Below, piece by piece: positions 7,146 to 17,078 of a stretch of 64,000 bases of DNA (within the stretch, counting starts at the first letter, position 1; each line of letters opens with the position of its first letter). A program made the translations under genes and the position numbers. Source of the stretch: Pseudomonas putida (lineage in GTDB: Bacteria > Pseudomonadota > Gammaproteobacteria > Pseudomonadales > Pseudomonadaceae); NCBI GenBank assembly GCA_029953615.1, contig CP124529.1:4030501-4094500 (forward strand), in the 5' to 3' direction. The notes below the pieces were generated by a model. That model was not told the origin of the DNA. It saw only the letters and a program-made list of their open reading frames with translations, and did no database searches.

Positions 7146-7355
7146 ATGGGTGTATTCGACTGGAAACACTGGGCTGTGTTGCTTGTGGTCGCGCTGGCAC
7201 TGTTTGGCGGAAAACGCTTGAAAAGTATGGGCAGCGATCTTGGTGGGGCAATAAGAGGGTTCAGGTCAGCAGTAAAAAATGAAACTGGAGAGCAGGATCA
7301 GTCTGCTTATACACCAGAAGCCAATTCAACAATAACGAAGGTGTCATCGTCATGA
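7146..7355 (+). CDS. tatA: TatA/E-family twin-arginine translocase subunit, stand-alone copy
   Basis: 69 residues. A short N-terminal part (MGVFDWKHW) leads into a single membrane helix (AVLLVVALALFGGKRL), the FGxKRL hinge, an amphipathic helix (MGSDLGGAIRGFRSAV) and a loose acidic/serine-rich tail, the complete TatA plan. The start at 7146 was chosen because it gives the canonical MG-aromatic N-terminus. No tatB or tatC is nearby, so it must work with the chromosomal TatBC. The stop overlaps the ATG of the next, broken gene (ATGA at 7352-7355). Its position near a Tat-exported amine oxidase suggests dedicated or extra export capacity for that substrate. Confidence 0.88.
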   Translation: MGVFDWKHWAVLLVVALALFGGKRLKSMGSDLGGAIRGFRSAVKNETGEQDQSAYTPEANSTITKVSSS

Positions 7356-7808
7356 ATAAGCTTGTGAAAGTTATCTGCCTTACTTCTGCTGTGCTCCTGG
7401 CATTACCTGCTGTGGCGGCTACCTCATCTGATGAGCAGATTCGCAATCGGTTGGACTTTATTGAAAAAAGCTGGAACGCAGGTAAGGCCGACGAACTCAT
7501 TCAAAGGGATTTATGTCCCTAGCACTCAGATTGCCGGGGAGGGCACTGAGCAACTGTACAGCGGAACGCAAGCCGTTTCCGAACTGGTGAAAGGACTGGT
7601 CAAGGATAATAAGCATGTTCAGCTGGAGCTGAACAGCTCACAGCAAGTCAGTAAAGACGTAGTCGTTAGTTGGGTTACCTGGACTATCACACCAGTCGCC
7701 CAAGACGCTAAACCATTTAATATGAAAAGTCTGTTTGTCTGGAAAAACGACGGCAAGCGCTGGAACCTTGTGGCTGACATGTACACCTCAGGTGTAATTG
7801 CCAAATAG
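7352..7808 (+). pseudogene. Secreted NTF2-like (SnoaL/DUF4440-type) protein, frameshifted
   Basis: Translation from the ATG at 7352 gives a signal peptide (MNKLVKVICLTSAVLL, cleaved near AVAA) and a typical NTF2-like start (EQIRNRLDFIEKSWNAGKADELI), then stops at 7517-7519. The neighbouring frame continues the fold from about 7501 (KGIYVPSTQIAGEG) to 7808 (VWKNDGKRWNLVADMYTSG). The whole stretch is 457 bases, one more than a multiple of three, so removing one base in ATTCAAAGGG near 7500 restores a 151-residue protein. It is coupled to tatA. NTF2-like proteins in catabolic clusters bind small ligands or act as dehydratases or isomerases; the function here is unknown. It is a true frameshift or a sequence error. 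Confidence 0.7.
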
Positions 7809-7923
7809 TGATAGCTATTCGCGTATCACTTCACCTGTAATTAATATCTCCTGAGGATGCAGCGGCTGCCCACGACAGAAGCTGCATCTGATAAAAATAA
7901 GTACAATAATCAGAGAAGCAGTT

Positions 7924-9237
7924 ATGTCCCCGAAATTTAGAAAAGTCGTATTTTCGATTCTTCTCAACACCACCCTCGTCTCCGGCGCAAGCGCGTTGGA
8001 TGAAATAAAAATATCGGGAATCAGCATAACGCCGAAATTAGAGCTAGGTGCAGGATTTGTTTATAACTCCAATCAGGCTTTCGGGTCAGACACCAGTTAC
8101 TTCGGTTTGCCCATTGACCGCGATGGCAGCAGATTCGAGTATTTCGCTCGACCGGGCTTAGAATTTAACGGCCCATTAGGTGGGCTCGGTTCACTCTATG
8201 GAGGCGTTAGCTCAGTAGCCAGCGCCACTCGGGGCGACTCCGACGGTGCGGGGTTCACACGTGATGATCCTGAGTCCTCAGACATCGACGAAGCCTATGT
8301 GGGTTGGAAGAGCGGATCGGTGTTCTCATCGCTTGGGGAGGATGCCATCAAGCTCAGCGTCGGTCGTCAGGCATTCATGATCGGTAACGGATTTCTTATT
8401 GGCGAAGGCCATGTGGACCAGGGCCATGATGCAGGCTACTGGCTCGGCCCATACAAGGCATTCGATAGCACCGTCCTGGGACAGCTCGATGCCGGGAAAC
8501 TGCACGTTGATCTCTTTGACCTGCAAGCCAGGATGGATCTGGACGTAGCCGATCTCAAGGAAAAGGTGCGCGTTCGAGGCGGAAACGTGGAATGGCGTGA
8601 TGAGGTCTATGGCACGCTAGGAGCTACCGCGTTTCATGTGCTCGATGCGGACAACCCAGTGCGCGATGGTATGAACGTTTACGACGTTCGAGCGTCGGGT
8701 AGCCCGATAGCGGCATTACCCCAGGTGGCACTCGCTGCGGAATACGCATGGCAGCAAGGCGGGGAAGCCGACAAGAAAAGCCAGGCATGGTATCTGCAAG
8801 GTAGCTACACCTTTCAGAATGCACCATGGACACCTGTCCTGACCTACCGCCATGCCGAATTCTCGGATGATTACGACTCGCTTTTGTATGGCTACGGTGG
8901 CGACTGGGGCACCTGGTTCCACGGGGAGATCGTTGGCGAATCGATGCTGTTCAATGTGAATCAGAAGGTCGATATGCTCAAGCTGACTGCATACCCGACT
9001 GAGACTTTGATGATTGGCGCGATTCTGTATGACTTCAGCTACTACAAGACGCCAGAAGGGGTAGATAGTGACGAGTTCGCGAAAGAGTTGAACCTGCATG
9101 TGGACTGGATGGCCACACCCAAGCTCACGGTGGGCGCGCTGGTGGGGGTAGCGCGTCCGGGCGATGGAGCGAAGCAAACTTTCGGCGCTGATAACACGTC
9201 GCACCTATTTGAGACCTACATCAACTACAAATTCTGA
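7924..9237 (+). CDS. Outer-membrane beta-barrel channel, AlgE/alginate-export-like
   Basis: 437 residues. A signal peptide (MSPKFRKVVFSILLNTTLVSGASA) is followed by alternating-hydrophobicity strands with periodic aromatic belts (GSRFEYFARPGLEF, AWYLQGSYTF, LNLHVDWM) and a terminal YINYKF ending in Phe, the beta-barrel assembly signal. KLSVGRQAF and GYWLGPYKAF resemble the alginate-export (AlgE-type) barrel family. It is the last gene of the tatA transcript, 115 bases after the broken NTF2-like gene, and is followed by a stem-loop. In a catabolic cluster such a channel would admit the substrate to the periplasm, where the amine oxidase acts. Which compound it passes is inferred only from context. 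Confidence 0.75.
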   Translation: MSPKFRKVVFSILLNTTLVSGASALDEIKISGISITPKLELGAGFVYNSNQAFGSDTSYFGLPIDRDGSRFEYFARPGLEFNGPLGGLGSLYGGVSSVASATRGDSDGAGFTRDDPESSDIDEAYVGWKSGSVFSSLGEDAIKLSVGRQAFMIGNGFLIGEGHVDQGHDAGYWLGPYKAFDSTVLGQLDAGKLHVDLFDLQARMDLDVADLKEKVRVRGGNVEWRDEVYGTLGATAFHVLDADNPVRDGMNVYDVRASGSPIAALPQVALAAEYAWQQGGEADKKSQAWYLQGSYTFQNAPWTPVLTYRHAEFSDDYDSLLYGYGGDWGTWFHGEIVGESMLFNVNQKVDMLKLTAYPTETLMIGAILYDFSYYKTPEGVDSDEFAKELNLHVDWMATPKLTVGALVGVARPGDGAKQTFGADNTSHLFETYINYKF

Positions 9238-9261
9238 AGCGGATTGACACCGTATAGCTAT

Positions 9262-9306
9262 GTGGCGATGCAGGCCAAGCTGATCTGATGAGAGCTGCAT
9301 CGCCAC
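9262..9306. terminator. 12-bp stem-loop after the porin gene
   Basis: GTGGCGATGCAG (9262-9273) pairs perfectly with CTGCATCGCCAC (9295-9306) across a 21-base loop, starting 24 bases after the porin stop. The T-run is weak. Confidence 0.5.
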
Positions 9307-9589
9307 GACATTCCTTCCAGCGTTAAGCTACTTGATGCCTCGATTACGGAATGGGTACTGCTGAGTGAATCACCTTCTGCCCGAATGGTCTCAGCGCCCC
9401 TGATTGCGCTGGTAGGGATTTCACTCGATCTTCTTGGTGAAAATGCTGAGATGGGCGATAGAACCTTCCTCGGGCGCGCGCTTTGGGTCGCTGGCAGGCT
9501 CTGTGAATGGCTGCTATGGGTCCAGGCTGTGTGAAAACACCTGCGATTGTATAACCTTCTGATCGTCGAGATCGTGGCGGGGACGATCA
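9307..9589. other. Spacer before the insertion-sequence remnant
   Basis: A plus-strand frame is open without a start codon from 9292 to a TGA at 9533-9535 and reads as a hydrophobic, coding-like stretch ending GRLCEWLLWVQAV. It could be the tail of a gene cut by rearrangement next to the transposase remnant, but I cannot assign it to a family. No terminal inverted repeat of the insertion sequence could be identified with confidence. Confidence 0.3.
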
Positions 9590-9868
9590 TGAAGCGGTTC
9601 ATTGAGGGTGAGGCCCGGACGCAAGTCACGCTGCTGCCGGAGTGCCTGGATGATTACATCACCGAAGAAAACCCTGTTCGGGTGGTTGACGTTTTCGTCG
9701 ATGAACTCGACCTCGGAGCGCTCGGATTCGAGTGTGTCGATCCGGCTGCTACGGGTCGTCCGGCCTACCATCCAGCAGTCCTGCTGAAAATCTACATCTA
9801 TGGCTACCTCAATCGGATTCAGTCCAGCCACCGGCTTGAGCGCGAGGCAGAGCGCAACGTCGAGCTGC
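9590..9868 (+). mobile_element. IS1182-family transposase, N-terminal remnant
   Basis: From ATG 9590 the frame encodes MKRFIEGEARTQVTLLPE, DPAATGRPAYHPAVLLKIYI and YLNRIQSSHRLEREAERNVE, the conserved N-terminal domain of IS1182-type transposases common in Pseudomonas. Homology stops at about 9868, directly after RNVE, where the frame runs into the antisense of a GNAT gene and soon terminates. About 93 of the expected 450 or so residues remain; the catalytic DDE domain is missing, so the element is inactive. The breakpoint coincides with the 3' truncation of the GNAT gene, which marks a past insertion/deletion. Confidence 0.8.
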
Positions 9869-10178
9869 CACCACTTGGTGCGAGCCAGAAACCTCTGTTG
9901 TTTCCGGGCTGATCATACAAACTGATGCTACCCAGGGTGCAGCCAGTATCGTTGCACATGCGGATCATCCAGTGCCTTTCACGACCTGCTGCCACGGCAG
10001 GCAGAGCGATATCTCGGACATAGACCAGCGCCGGTCTTCTGGATACGGCCATGGGACACGACGATCCAGGTAGCGAACCACCTCCCAGCAGGGGAACAGC
10101 TCCTGAATGATGGGTGAATCCTCCAGCTGGAGGGGCGTGAGAACCAGCCGATCGGTGATCAGCGTCGGAAGACAGCCC
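9869..10178 (-). pseudogene. GNAT acetyltransferase, frameshifted and 3'-truncated
   Basis: From ATG 10178 the minus strand encodes a classic GNAT N-terminus (LITDRLVLTPLQLEDSP, VVRYLDRRVPWPYPED). Near 10043 the reading frame shifts, and the next frame continues with ALVYVRDIALP, ERHWMIRM and LGSISLYDQPGNNRGFWLAP. The protein then ends abruptly at the transposase remnant, losing the acetyl-CoA-binding and C-terminal parts. It looks like a RimJ/RimL-type N-acetyltransferase. Two independent lesions make it a genuine pseudogene. Confidence 0.75.
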
Positions 10179-10301
10179 ATGACATTCGTTCCCGGGCATC
10201 CCTGTTAGACGGTGATGATCAGTACAGTCGCGAAGGGCAGCAATCGGCCAGAAGGGGACGCACCTACAGTTTGTACGGATGGAACCCTGGAACACCAAGG
10301 C

Positions 10302-11304
10302 CTATTCATTCACCAATTGAATGACCGTTTTGCCCTTGCTGCGACCTCCTGCGACCTGGCGAAATGCCTCGTTGACCTCTGCCAGCGCAAAGTGCTGCTG
10401 ATCGACTCGAATGGTCAGTTGCCCGGCATTGGCCAGCAAAGCCGCCTCGCGCAGGATGTCTCCATGGTGGTCGCGCCCCGTGCCGGTAAGCAACGGCGTC
10501 AGGGGTGAACACGCCCGAGTAGGTGGCGCTTTTGAACGATAGCGGCGCGAGGCTGTGCTGGCCCCAGCCGAGGCAACTCAGTACGTGTCCGGTATAGGGC
10601 TTCACTGCCTGGAAGGAGGCATCCAGCGTGCTGCCACCCACGGTGTCATAAACGATGTCGAACCCCTCGCCGGCCGTGTACTGCTTGACATAGGCCTCCA
10701 CGCTTTGCGTCTGGTAGTCGATTGCCGTGGCGCCCAGCGAGCGAATGAAGTCGAGACTCGCCGCCGAACCGGTGGCGTAGACTTCGGCACCGCGCGCCTT
10801 GGCCAGTTGCACCGCGACTTGGCCGACCCCTCCCGCACCGCCATGGATCAGCACCCGCTGTCCGGCATGGACATTGGCGCGATCCACCAAGCCTTCCCAG
10901 GCGGTGATGAAGACCAAAGGCAAAGCGGCGGCCTCACGCATGCTGAGCGCATGTGGCTTTGCCGCGATCAATCGGGCATCCACGGCGATGTACTCGGCCA
11001 TGGTGCCCTGAGCACCGCCGATCCCACCGGCCATGCCGAAGACCTCCTGGCCGGGCGCGAAGCCCTCGACCGCCTCGCCCAGCTCTACGACCGTGCCGGC
11101 CAGGTCCAGACCGAGCACCGCCGGCAGTGCCTGGCGGGCGTGTGTTCCCGCGCCAGTGGCGATCTTGGTATCGAGCGGGTTGACCCCTGCGGCGTGAACC
11201 TTGACCAAGACCTGCCCCTTACCGGGAGCAGGGCGAGCCATATGGCGGACGGCCAGCGGGGCCTGGGCGGACTCGGCGATAGCGGCAAGCATGGTCTGGT
11301 TCAT
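10302..11304 (-). pseudogene. Quinone oxidoreductase-like MDR enzyme, C-terminal frameshift
   Basis: The first frame gives a normal zinc-independent MDR of the NADPH:quinone reductase type: APGKGQVLVKVHAAGVNPLD at the start, VLGLDLAGTVVELG, and the Rossmann motif VLIHGGAGGVGQVAVQLAK. After LSFKSATYSGVFT the frame is wrong; the adjacent frame supplies the expected end (LLTGTGRDHHGD, LRIDQQHF-like, GKTVIQLVNE, stop at 10302). The span is 1003 bases, one over a multiple of three, and the extra base falls in a run of four G (10502-10505). Without it a 333-residue enzyme results. It is divergent from a LysR regulator and probably controlled by it. Confidence 0.78.
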
Positions 11305-11411
11305 GACGTGGACCTCTGAATGAGTGGACGCTTACAGGTTGCTCCGTCTTATCCATTCTGATAAGAAACCAAATTTGCATATCACTCATTCCTGAAAGAG
11401 GCCTAATATCG

Positions 11412-12290
11412 ATGGATCTGTTCGACAGCATGCGCATCTTCGTGCGCGTCGTGGAGCGTGGCTCGTTCTCGGCTGTCGCGCGCGAACTGAACATGGGGCA
11501 GCCTGCGGTGAGCAAGCAGATCCGTGCGCTGGAGCAGTATCTGGGTGGGGCCGTGTTCGCCCGCAGCACCCGGCTTTTGGCCCTGACCGACCAGGGGCAG
11601 AGCTTTTACAGGCAATGCCAGGAGATTCTCGGCCAGCTCGACAGCGCCACCCGCAGCTTCGCCAGCGGCCAGGAGCAAATTGCCGGTCCCCTGCGAATCG
11701 CCGCACCGGTCACCTACGGAAGGTTGTGCATAGCGCCGCTGCTTGGGGCCTTTCTGCAGCGCCATCCCGCTGTGCGGATCGACCTGCGCCTGAGCGATCA
11801 CAACGAGGATCTGCTCAAGGAAAACATCGACTTGGCGATCCGCATCGGGGTGGTGAAGAGCGAGGGGCTGGTGGCCGTCTCTCTGGGCACCAGCAAGCGG
11901 CGGGTCTATGCCGCGCCCATCTATCTGGATCGCCACGGCCTGCCAGGCGAGCCCGCCGACCTGGCAAACCACAACTGCATCGCCTTCACCCTGCTGGAGC
12001 ATTACGATCGCTGGCACTTCACCCGCGGTGCGCAAGCGCTCGATGTCGCCATCAAGGGCAACGTCACCAGCAACAGCAGCGAGGCCATACGTGAGATGGT
12101 CCTGGGCGGCCTGGGCGTTTCCCTTTCTCCGGAATGGCTATTTGCAGCAGACGTCCAGCAGGGCATCGTGCGCAGCGTGCTCGACGATTACCAGACCACC
12201 GCGCTGCCAGTCAGCGCCGTGTTCAGCCGCGAGCGACGACGCTCGGCTCGGACGATGGCGTTCGTCGATTTTCTCCGGGAGCATTTGTAG
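11412..12290 (+). CDS. LysR-family transcriptional regulator
   Basis: 292 residues with the LysR winged helix at the N-terminus (SFSAVARELNMGQPAVSKQI, residues about 17-36) and a substrate-binding domain (GPLRIAAPVTYGRLCIAPLL onward). The domain layout fits the CrgA-like branch, many members of which repress a divergent oxidoreductase gene and themselves. The 107-base gap to the divergent MDR gene holds AT-rich sequence around 11340-11400 suited to both promoters. The ligand is unknown. Confidence 0.85.
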   Translation: MDLFDSMRIFVRVVERGSFSAVARELNMGQPAVSKQIRALEQYLGGAVFARSTRLLALTDQGQSFYRQCQEILGQLDSATRSFASGQEQIAGPLRIAAPVTYGRLCIAPLLGAFLQRHPAVRIDLRLSDHNEDLLKENIDLAIRIGVVKSEGLVAVSLGTSKRRVYAAPIYLDRHGLPGEPADLANHNCIAFTLLEHYDRWHFTRGAQALDVAIKGNVTSNSSEAIREMVLGGLGVSLSPEWLFAADVQQGIVRSVLDDYQTTALPVSAVFSRERRRSARTMAFVDFLREHL

Positions 12291-12344
12291 CTGTTCCCAA
12301 GCGGGGCGCAGGTCCGCGCGCATAACGGGCAGACCTGACAGGTA

Positions 12345-13169
12345 TCATGCCGTGTTCTGCTGCAGCCATTCCCTCGGGCTTGCGCCCACCTTGCGACGAA
12401 AGGTGCGGGCCAGCGCAGACGGACTTTCGTAGCCCACCTCATCGGCGATCAGTGCTATGGGGCGGCCTTCGCGCAGGCGCTTCTGCGTCAGGCTGATTCG
12501 CCAGTTGGCCAGGTAATCCGCAGGGGTGGCGCCCACGGTCTCGCGAAAGTGCGCAGCAAAGCTCGCGCGTGACATACCGGCACGATCCGCCAACTCCGCC
12601 ACGGACCAGTTTTGCCGGGGCTCGTTGTGGATAGCCACCAACGCACGGGACAGCTGGGCGTCGGCCAGCCCGGCCATCATCCCCGAGGCGATGCTGCGGC
12701 TGGCGATGAGATGGCGAAGCAGCTGAATCACCATCAGCTCGAACAGGCGATTGAGGATCACGTCCCGCCCGCATTCGTCGCCGAAGGCCTCTTCAAACAG
12801 CCAGTCGAGGGTGCTATCGAGGCCCTGCAACTCACGCAGCGGCTTGATGATGAAGTCCGGCAACGCCAGGGTCAGTGGATTGTTGGCGCCGCCATCGAAT
12901 TGCAAGGTGGCACACACCAACTCTGCTTCATCGGCTTCGCTCGCCGACAACTGATGCTCCTGCGGGCGTACGGCCAGAATCAGGCTGGGTTCCGTCAATT
13001 CAATCAGCTGGCCGCGCTTGTCCCTCAAGACCAGGCGCCCCGAACGCAACAGATGGGCGTGGCCGACGCTGTGCTGCCCATAAAGGCTGGTTGTTCCGCA
13101 AAGCCCACCTTGGTGAAAGGTGGAAGCGTGCAAGTTGAAGTGCTTGAGCAGCGTCGATAATCGGTCCAT
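12345..13169 (-). CDS. AraC-family regulator with N-terminal cupin domain
   Basis: 274 residues from the ATG at 13169 (MDRLSTLLKHFNL); upstream in-frame ATG 13268 would add an unlikely arginine-rich leader. The N-terminal cupin_6-type domain contains GQHSVGHAHLLRSG; the C-terminal AraC domain contains WSVAELADRAGMSRASF and ADEVGYESPSALARTFRR, followed by GASPREWL. This arrangement is common for regulators adjacent to genes for small redox or carboxymuconolactone-decarboxylase-like proteins, and it is divergent from such a gene here (129-base gap). Confidence 0.84.
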   Translation of the reverse strand: MDRLSTLLKHFNLHASTFHQGGLCGTTSLYGQHSVGHAHLLRSGRLVLRDKRGQLIELTEPSLILAVRPQEHQLSASEADEAELVCATLQFDGGANNPLTLALPDFIIKPLRELQGLDSTLDWLFEEAFGDECGRDVILNRLFELMVIQLLRHLIASRSIASGMMAGLADAQLSRALVAIHNEPRQNWSVAELADRAGMSRASFAAHFRETVGATPADYLANWRISLTQKRLREGRPIALIADEVGYESPSALARTFRRKVGASPREWLQQNTA

Positions 13170-13298
13170 GGCTCGCTCATGTTTAGACGATCTGTTGCAT
13201 AAATTCGACGATCTGAATCCGAAAGAAAAGGTAGCCTTCCTAGTATGGGCTCCAGGCTTGATCGACAAGCCGGTTAATCAACCTACTGGAGAACTACC

Positions 13299-13817
13299 AT
13301 GACTCGTATCGCCGCTCTCTCGCTGGACCAAGCCCCTGCTGGCTCGCGCGCTGCCCTCGAAGGCATTCAAAAAGGTCTCGGCTTCATTCCCAACGCATTC
13401 AAGACCCTGGCCCACTCCCCGGCCGTACTCAACGGTTACCTGGGCCTCGCACAGGCCCTGGGTAAAAGCTCACTGAGCGCCGCCGAACGCGAGGTTGTGG
13501 CCCTGGCGACCTCGGAAATCAACGGTTGCGATTACTGCCTGGCCGCACACGCCTTCTTTGGCGCCAAGGCGGGTTTGAGCGATGAAGCCATCAGCCAGGC
13601 TCGCAGCGGCACCCTCAGCGCGGTCGCAGCGCTGGCGCAGCAGATCACCGCAAGCCGCGGCCAATTGAGTGACGAGCAGGTCGCTGCAGCGCGAGAGGCC
13701 GGTCTTGACGATAGCAAGATCGTGGAGGTGGTGGCGCAAGTCACGCTGCTGACTCTGACCAACTACCTGAACAACATCGCTACGACCGATATCGACTTCC
13801 CGCCGTCGGCACGCTAG
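13299..13817 (+). CDS. AhpD-like / carboxymuconolactone decarboxylase-family peroxidase-related protein
   Basis: 172 residues, all-helical AhpD-like fold. The active site is in EINGCDYCLAAHAFFG: Cys77-x-x-Cys80 with His84 three residues after the second Cys, the signature of alkylhydroperoxidase-like CMD proteins. The N-terminus (FIPNAFKTLAHSPAVLNGYL) is typical of the uncharacterized peroxidase-related subgroup. It is divergent from, and likely controlled by, the cupin-AraC regulator. The expected role is thiol-dependent peroxide reduction; the in vivo substrate is unknown. Confidence 0.85.
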   Translation: MTRIAALSLDQAPAGSRAALEGIQKGLGFIPNAFKTLAHSPAVLNGYLGLAQALGKSSLSAAEREVVALATSEINGCDYCLAAHAFFGAKAGLSDEAISQARSGTLSAVAALAQQITASRGQLSDEQVAAAREAGLDDSKIVEVVAQVTLLTLTNYLNNIATTDIDFPPSAR

Positions 13818-13830
13818 GAGGGTAACCGCC

Positions 13831-13905
13831 ATGAGTCAAGTGCAGTGCTCGAAGAGCAGCGCGGTGAAACCCTGTGCACCAGGATCATCAACTTGTCAGT
13901 TTTGA
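13831..13905 (+). CDS. Possible 24-residue cysteine-containing peptide
   Basis: An AGGAGG ribosome binding site (13816-13821) overlaps the stop of the AhpD-like gene and lies 9 bases before ATG 13831. The frame encodes 24 residues with three cysteines (MSQVQCSKSSAVKPCAPGSS, then TCQF). The strong site and placement suggest translation coupled to the AhpD-like gene. It may equally be the relic start of a longer lost gene. No homologue is known to me. Confidence 0.25.
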   Translation: MSQVQCSKSSAVKPCAPGSSTCQF

Positions 13906-13912
13906 TCATTGA

Positions 13913-16053
<2,141 letters not shown>

Positions 16054-16055
16054 GT

Positions 16056-16166
16056 TGCCGGGGCCGCTTTGCGGCCCTTCGCGGGCTTGCCCGCTCCCAC
16101 AGGGGTAGCGCACCTCGGACTGTGGAAGCGGGCAAGCCCGCGAAGGGCTGCAAAGCAGCCCCAGGA
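16056..16166. repeat. Inverted pair of REP elements
   Basis: Two copies of the Pseudomonas REP unit (TTCGCGGGCTTGCCCGCTCC form) face each other across about 30 bases, flanked by GGCCGCTTTGCGGCC-like and GCTGCAAAGCAGC hairpins. They lie between fadH and the D-cysteine desulfhydrase-like gene and can fold into a long cruciform. Confidence 0.85.
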
Positions 16167-16187
16167 TTTCGCTGGTAAACTCGCAGC

Positions 16188-17078
16188 ATGCTCCTCGACC
16201 TTCCCCAAGCTCCCCTGCACCCCCTGACCCTGCCCTGGCTGCAACAGGCCAAGGTCGAAGCCGCCATCCTGCGCCTGGACCTGATCGACCCGCTGATCAG
16301 CGGCAACAAGTGGTTCAAGCTACGCCACCACCTGCAACAGGCCAGCGCCAGCAACGCCCCGGGCCTGATCAGCCTCGGCGGCAACCATTCCAACCACCTG
16401 CACGCCTTGGCCGCAGCCGGCAAGCGCTTCGGCTTCGCTACCGCCGGCCTGCTGCGCGGTCACGCCCAGGACACGCCAACCGTGCGGGACCTGCAGGCGC
16501 TGGGCATGGAGCTTCACTGGCTGGGCTATGGCGGCTACCGGGCACGAAACGAAGCGGGTTTCTGGGAGCCCTGGCAGGCACGCTATCCGGGTTGGCACTG
16601 CATCCCCGAAGGGGGCGGCGGGCTCGCCGGTGCACGGGGCTGCGCGCTGATCGTGCAGCAAGCGCGCGGGCAAGTCGCGGCACTGGGCTGGACGGGCTAC
16701 GACGCCTGGTGGCTGGCCAGCGGAACGGGAACTACCCTGGCCGGCCTGGTAATGGCCGAGGCCGGCGCACATGTGGTGCATGGTGCATTGGCTGTACCCA
16801 GGGACCATGGTGTACCGGAAGCGGTAGCGACACTGGCCGGCGCGCATGGCTACCAGCTGCACGACGCCTGCCGTGGCGGGTTCGGCAAATTCGATGATGA
16901 GCTGCTGGCGTTCATCGCCGACTGCGAGCGGCACACCGGCGTGCCACTCGAAGCCCTGTACACCGGCAAGGCTCTGCTGGCCTTGCGTGAGCAGGTCGGG
17001 GCCGGGCTGTTCGCGCCTGGCTCCCGCCTGATCGTGGTGCACACCGGCGGCCTGCAGGGCCGACGCGGTTACTTGTAA
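16188..17078 (+). CDS. PLP-dependent D-cysteine desulfhydrase / ACC deaminase-family protein
   Basis: 296 residues of the tryptophan-synthase-beta fold. The presumed PLP lysine is Lys41 in ISGNKWFKLR, followed by LISLGGNHSNHLHALAAAG, the phosphate/substrate loop of this family, and ASGTGTTLAGLV in the second half. Members degrade D-cysteine or act on aminocyclopropane-carboxylate; the Pseudomonas orthologues are generally annotated 1-aminocyclopropane-1-carboxylate deaminase/D-cysteine desulfhydrase without proof. The 3' end overlaps the convergent cytochrome b561 gene by 10 bases. Confidence 0.82.
   Translation: MLLDLPQAPLHPLTLPWLQQAKVEAAILRLDLIDPLISGNKWFKLRHHLQQASASNAPGLISLGGNHSNHLHALAAAGKRFGFATAGLLRGHAQDTPTVRDLQALGMELHWLGYGGYRARNEAGFWEPWQARYPGWHCIPEGGGGLAGARGCALIVQQARGQVAALGWTGYDAWWLASGTGTTLAGLVMAEAGAHVVHGALAVPRDHGVPEAVATLAGAHGYQLHDACRGGFGKFDDELLAFIADCERHTGVPLEALYTGKALLALREQVGAGLFAPGSRLIVVHTGGLQGRRGYL

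Noticed and set aside
9292..9535. A start-less plus-strand frame ending in a tryptophan-rich tail
   Set aside because: It looks coding-like but has no start, no recognisable family and may be chance or a relic; noted only in the spacer entry.
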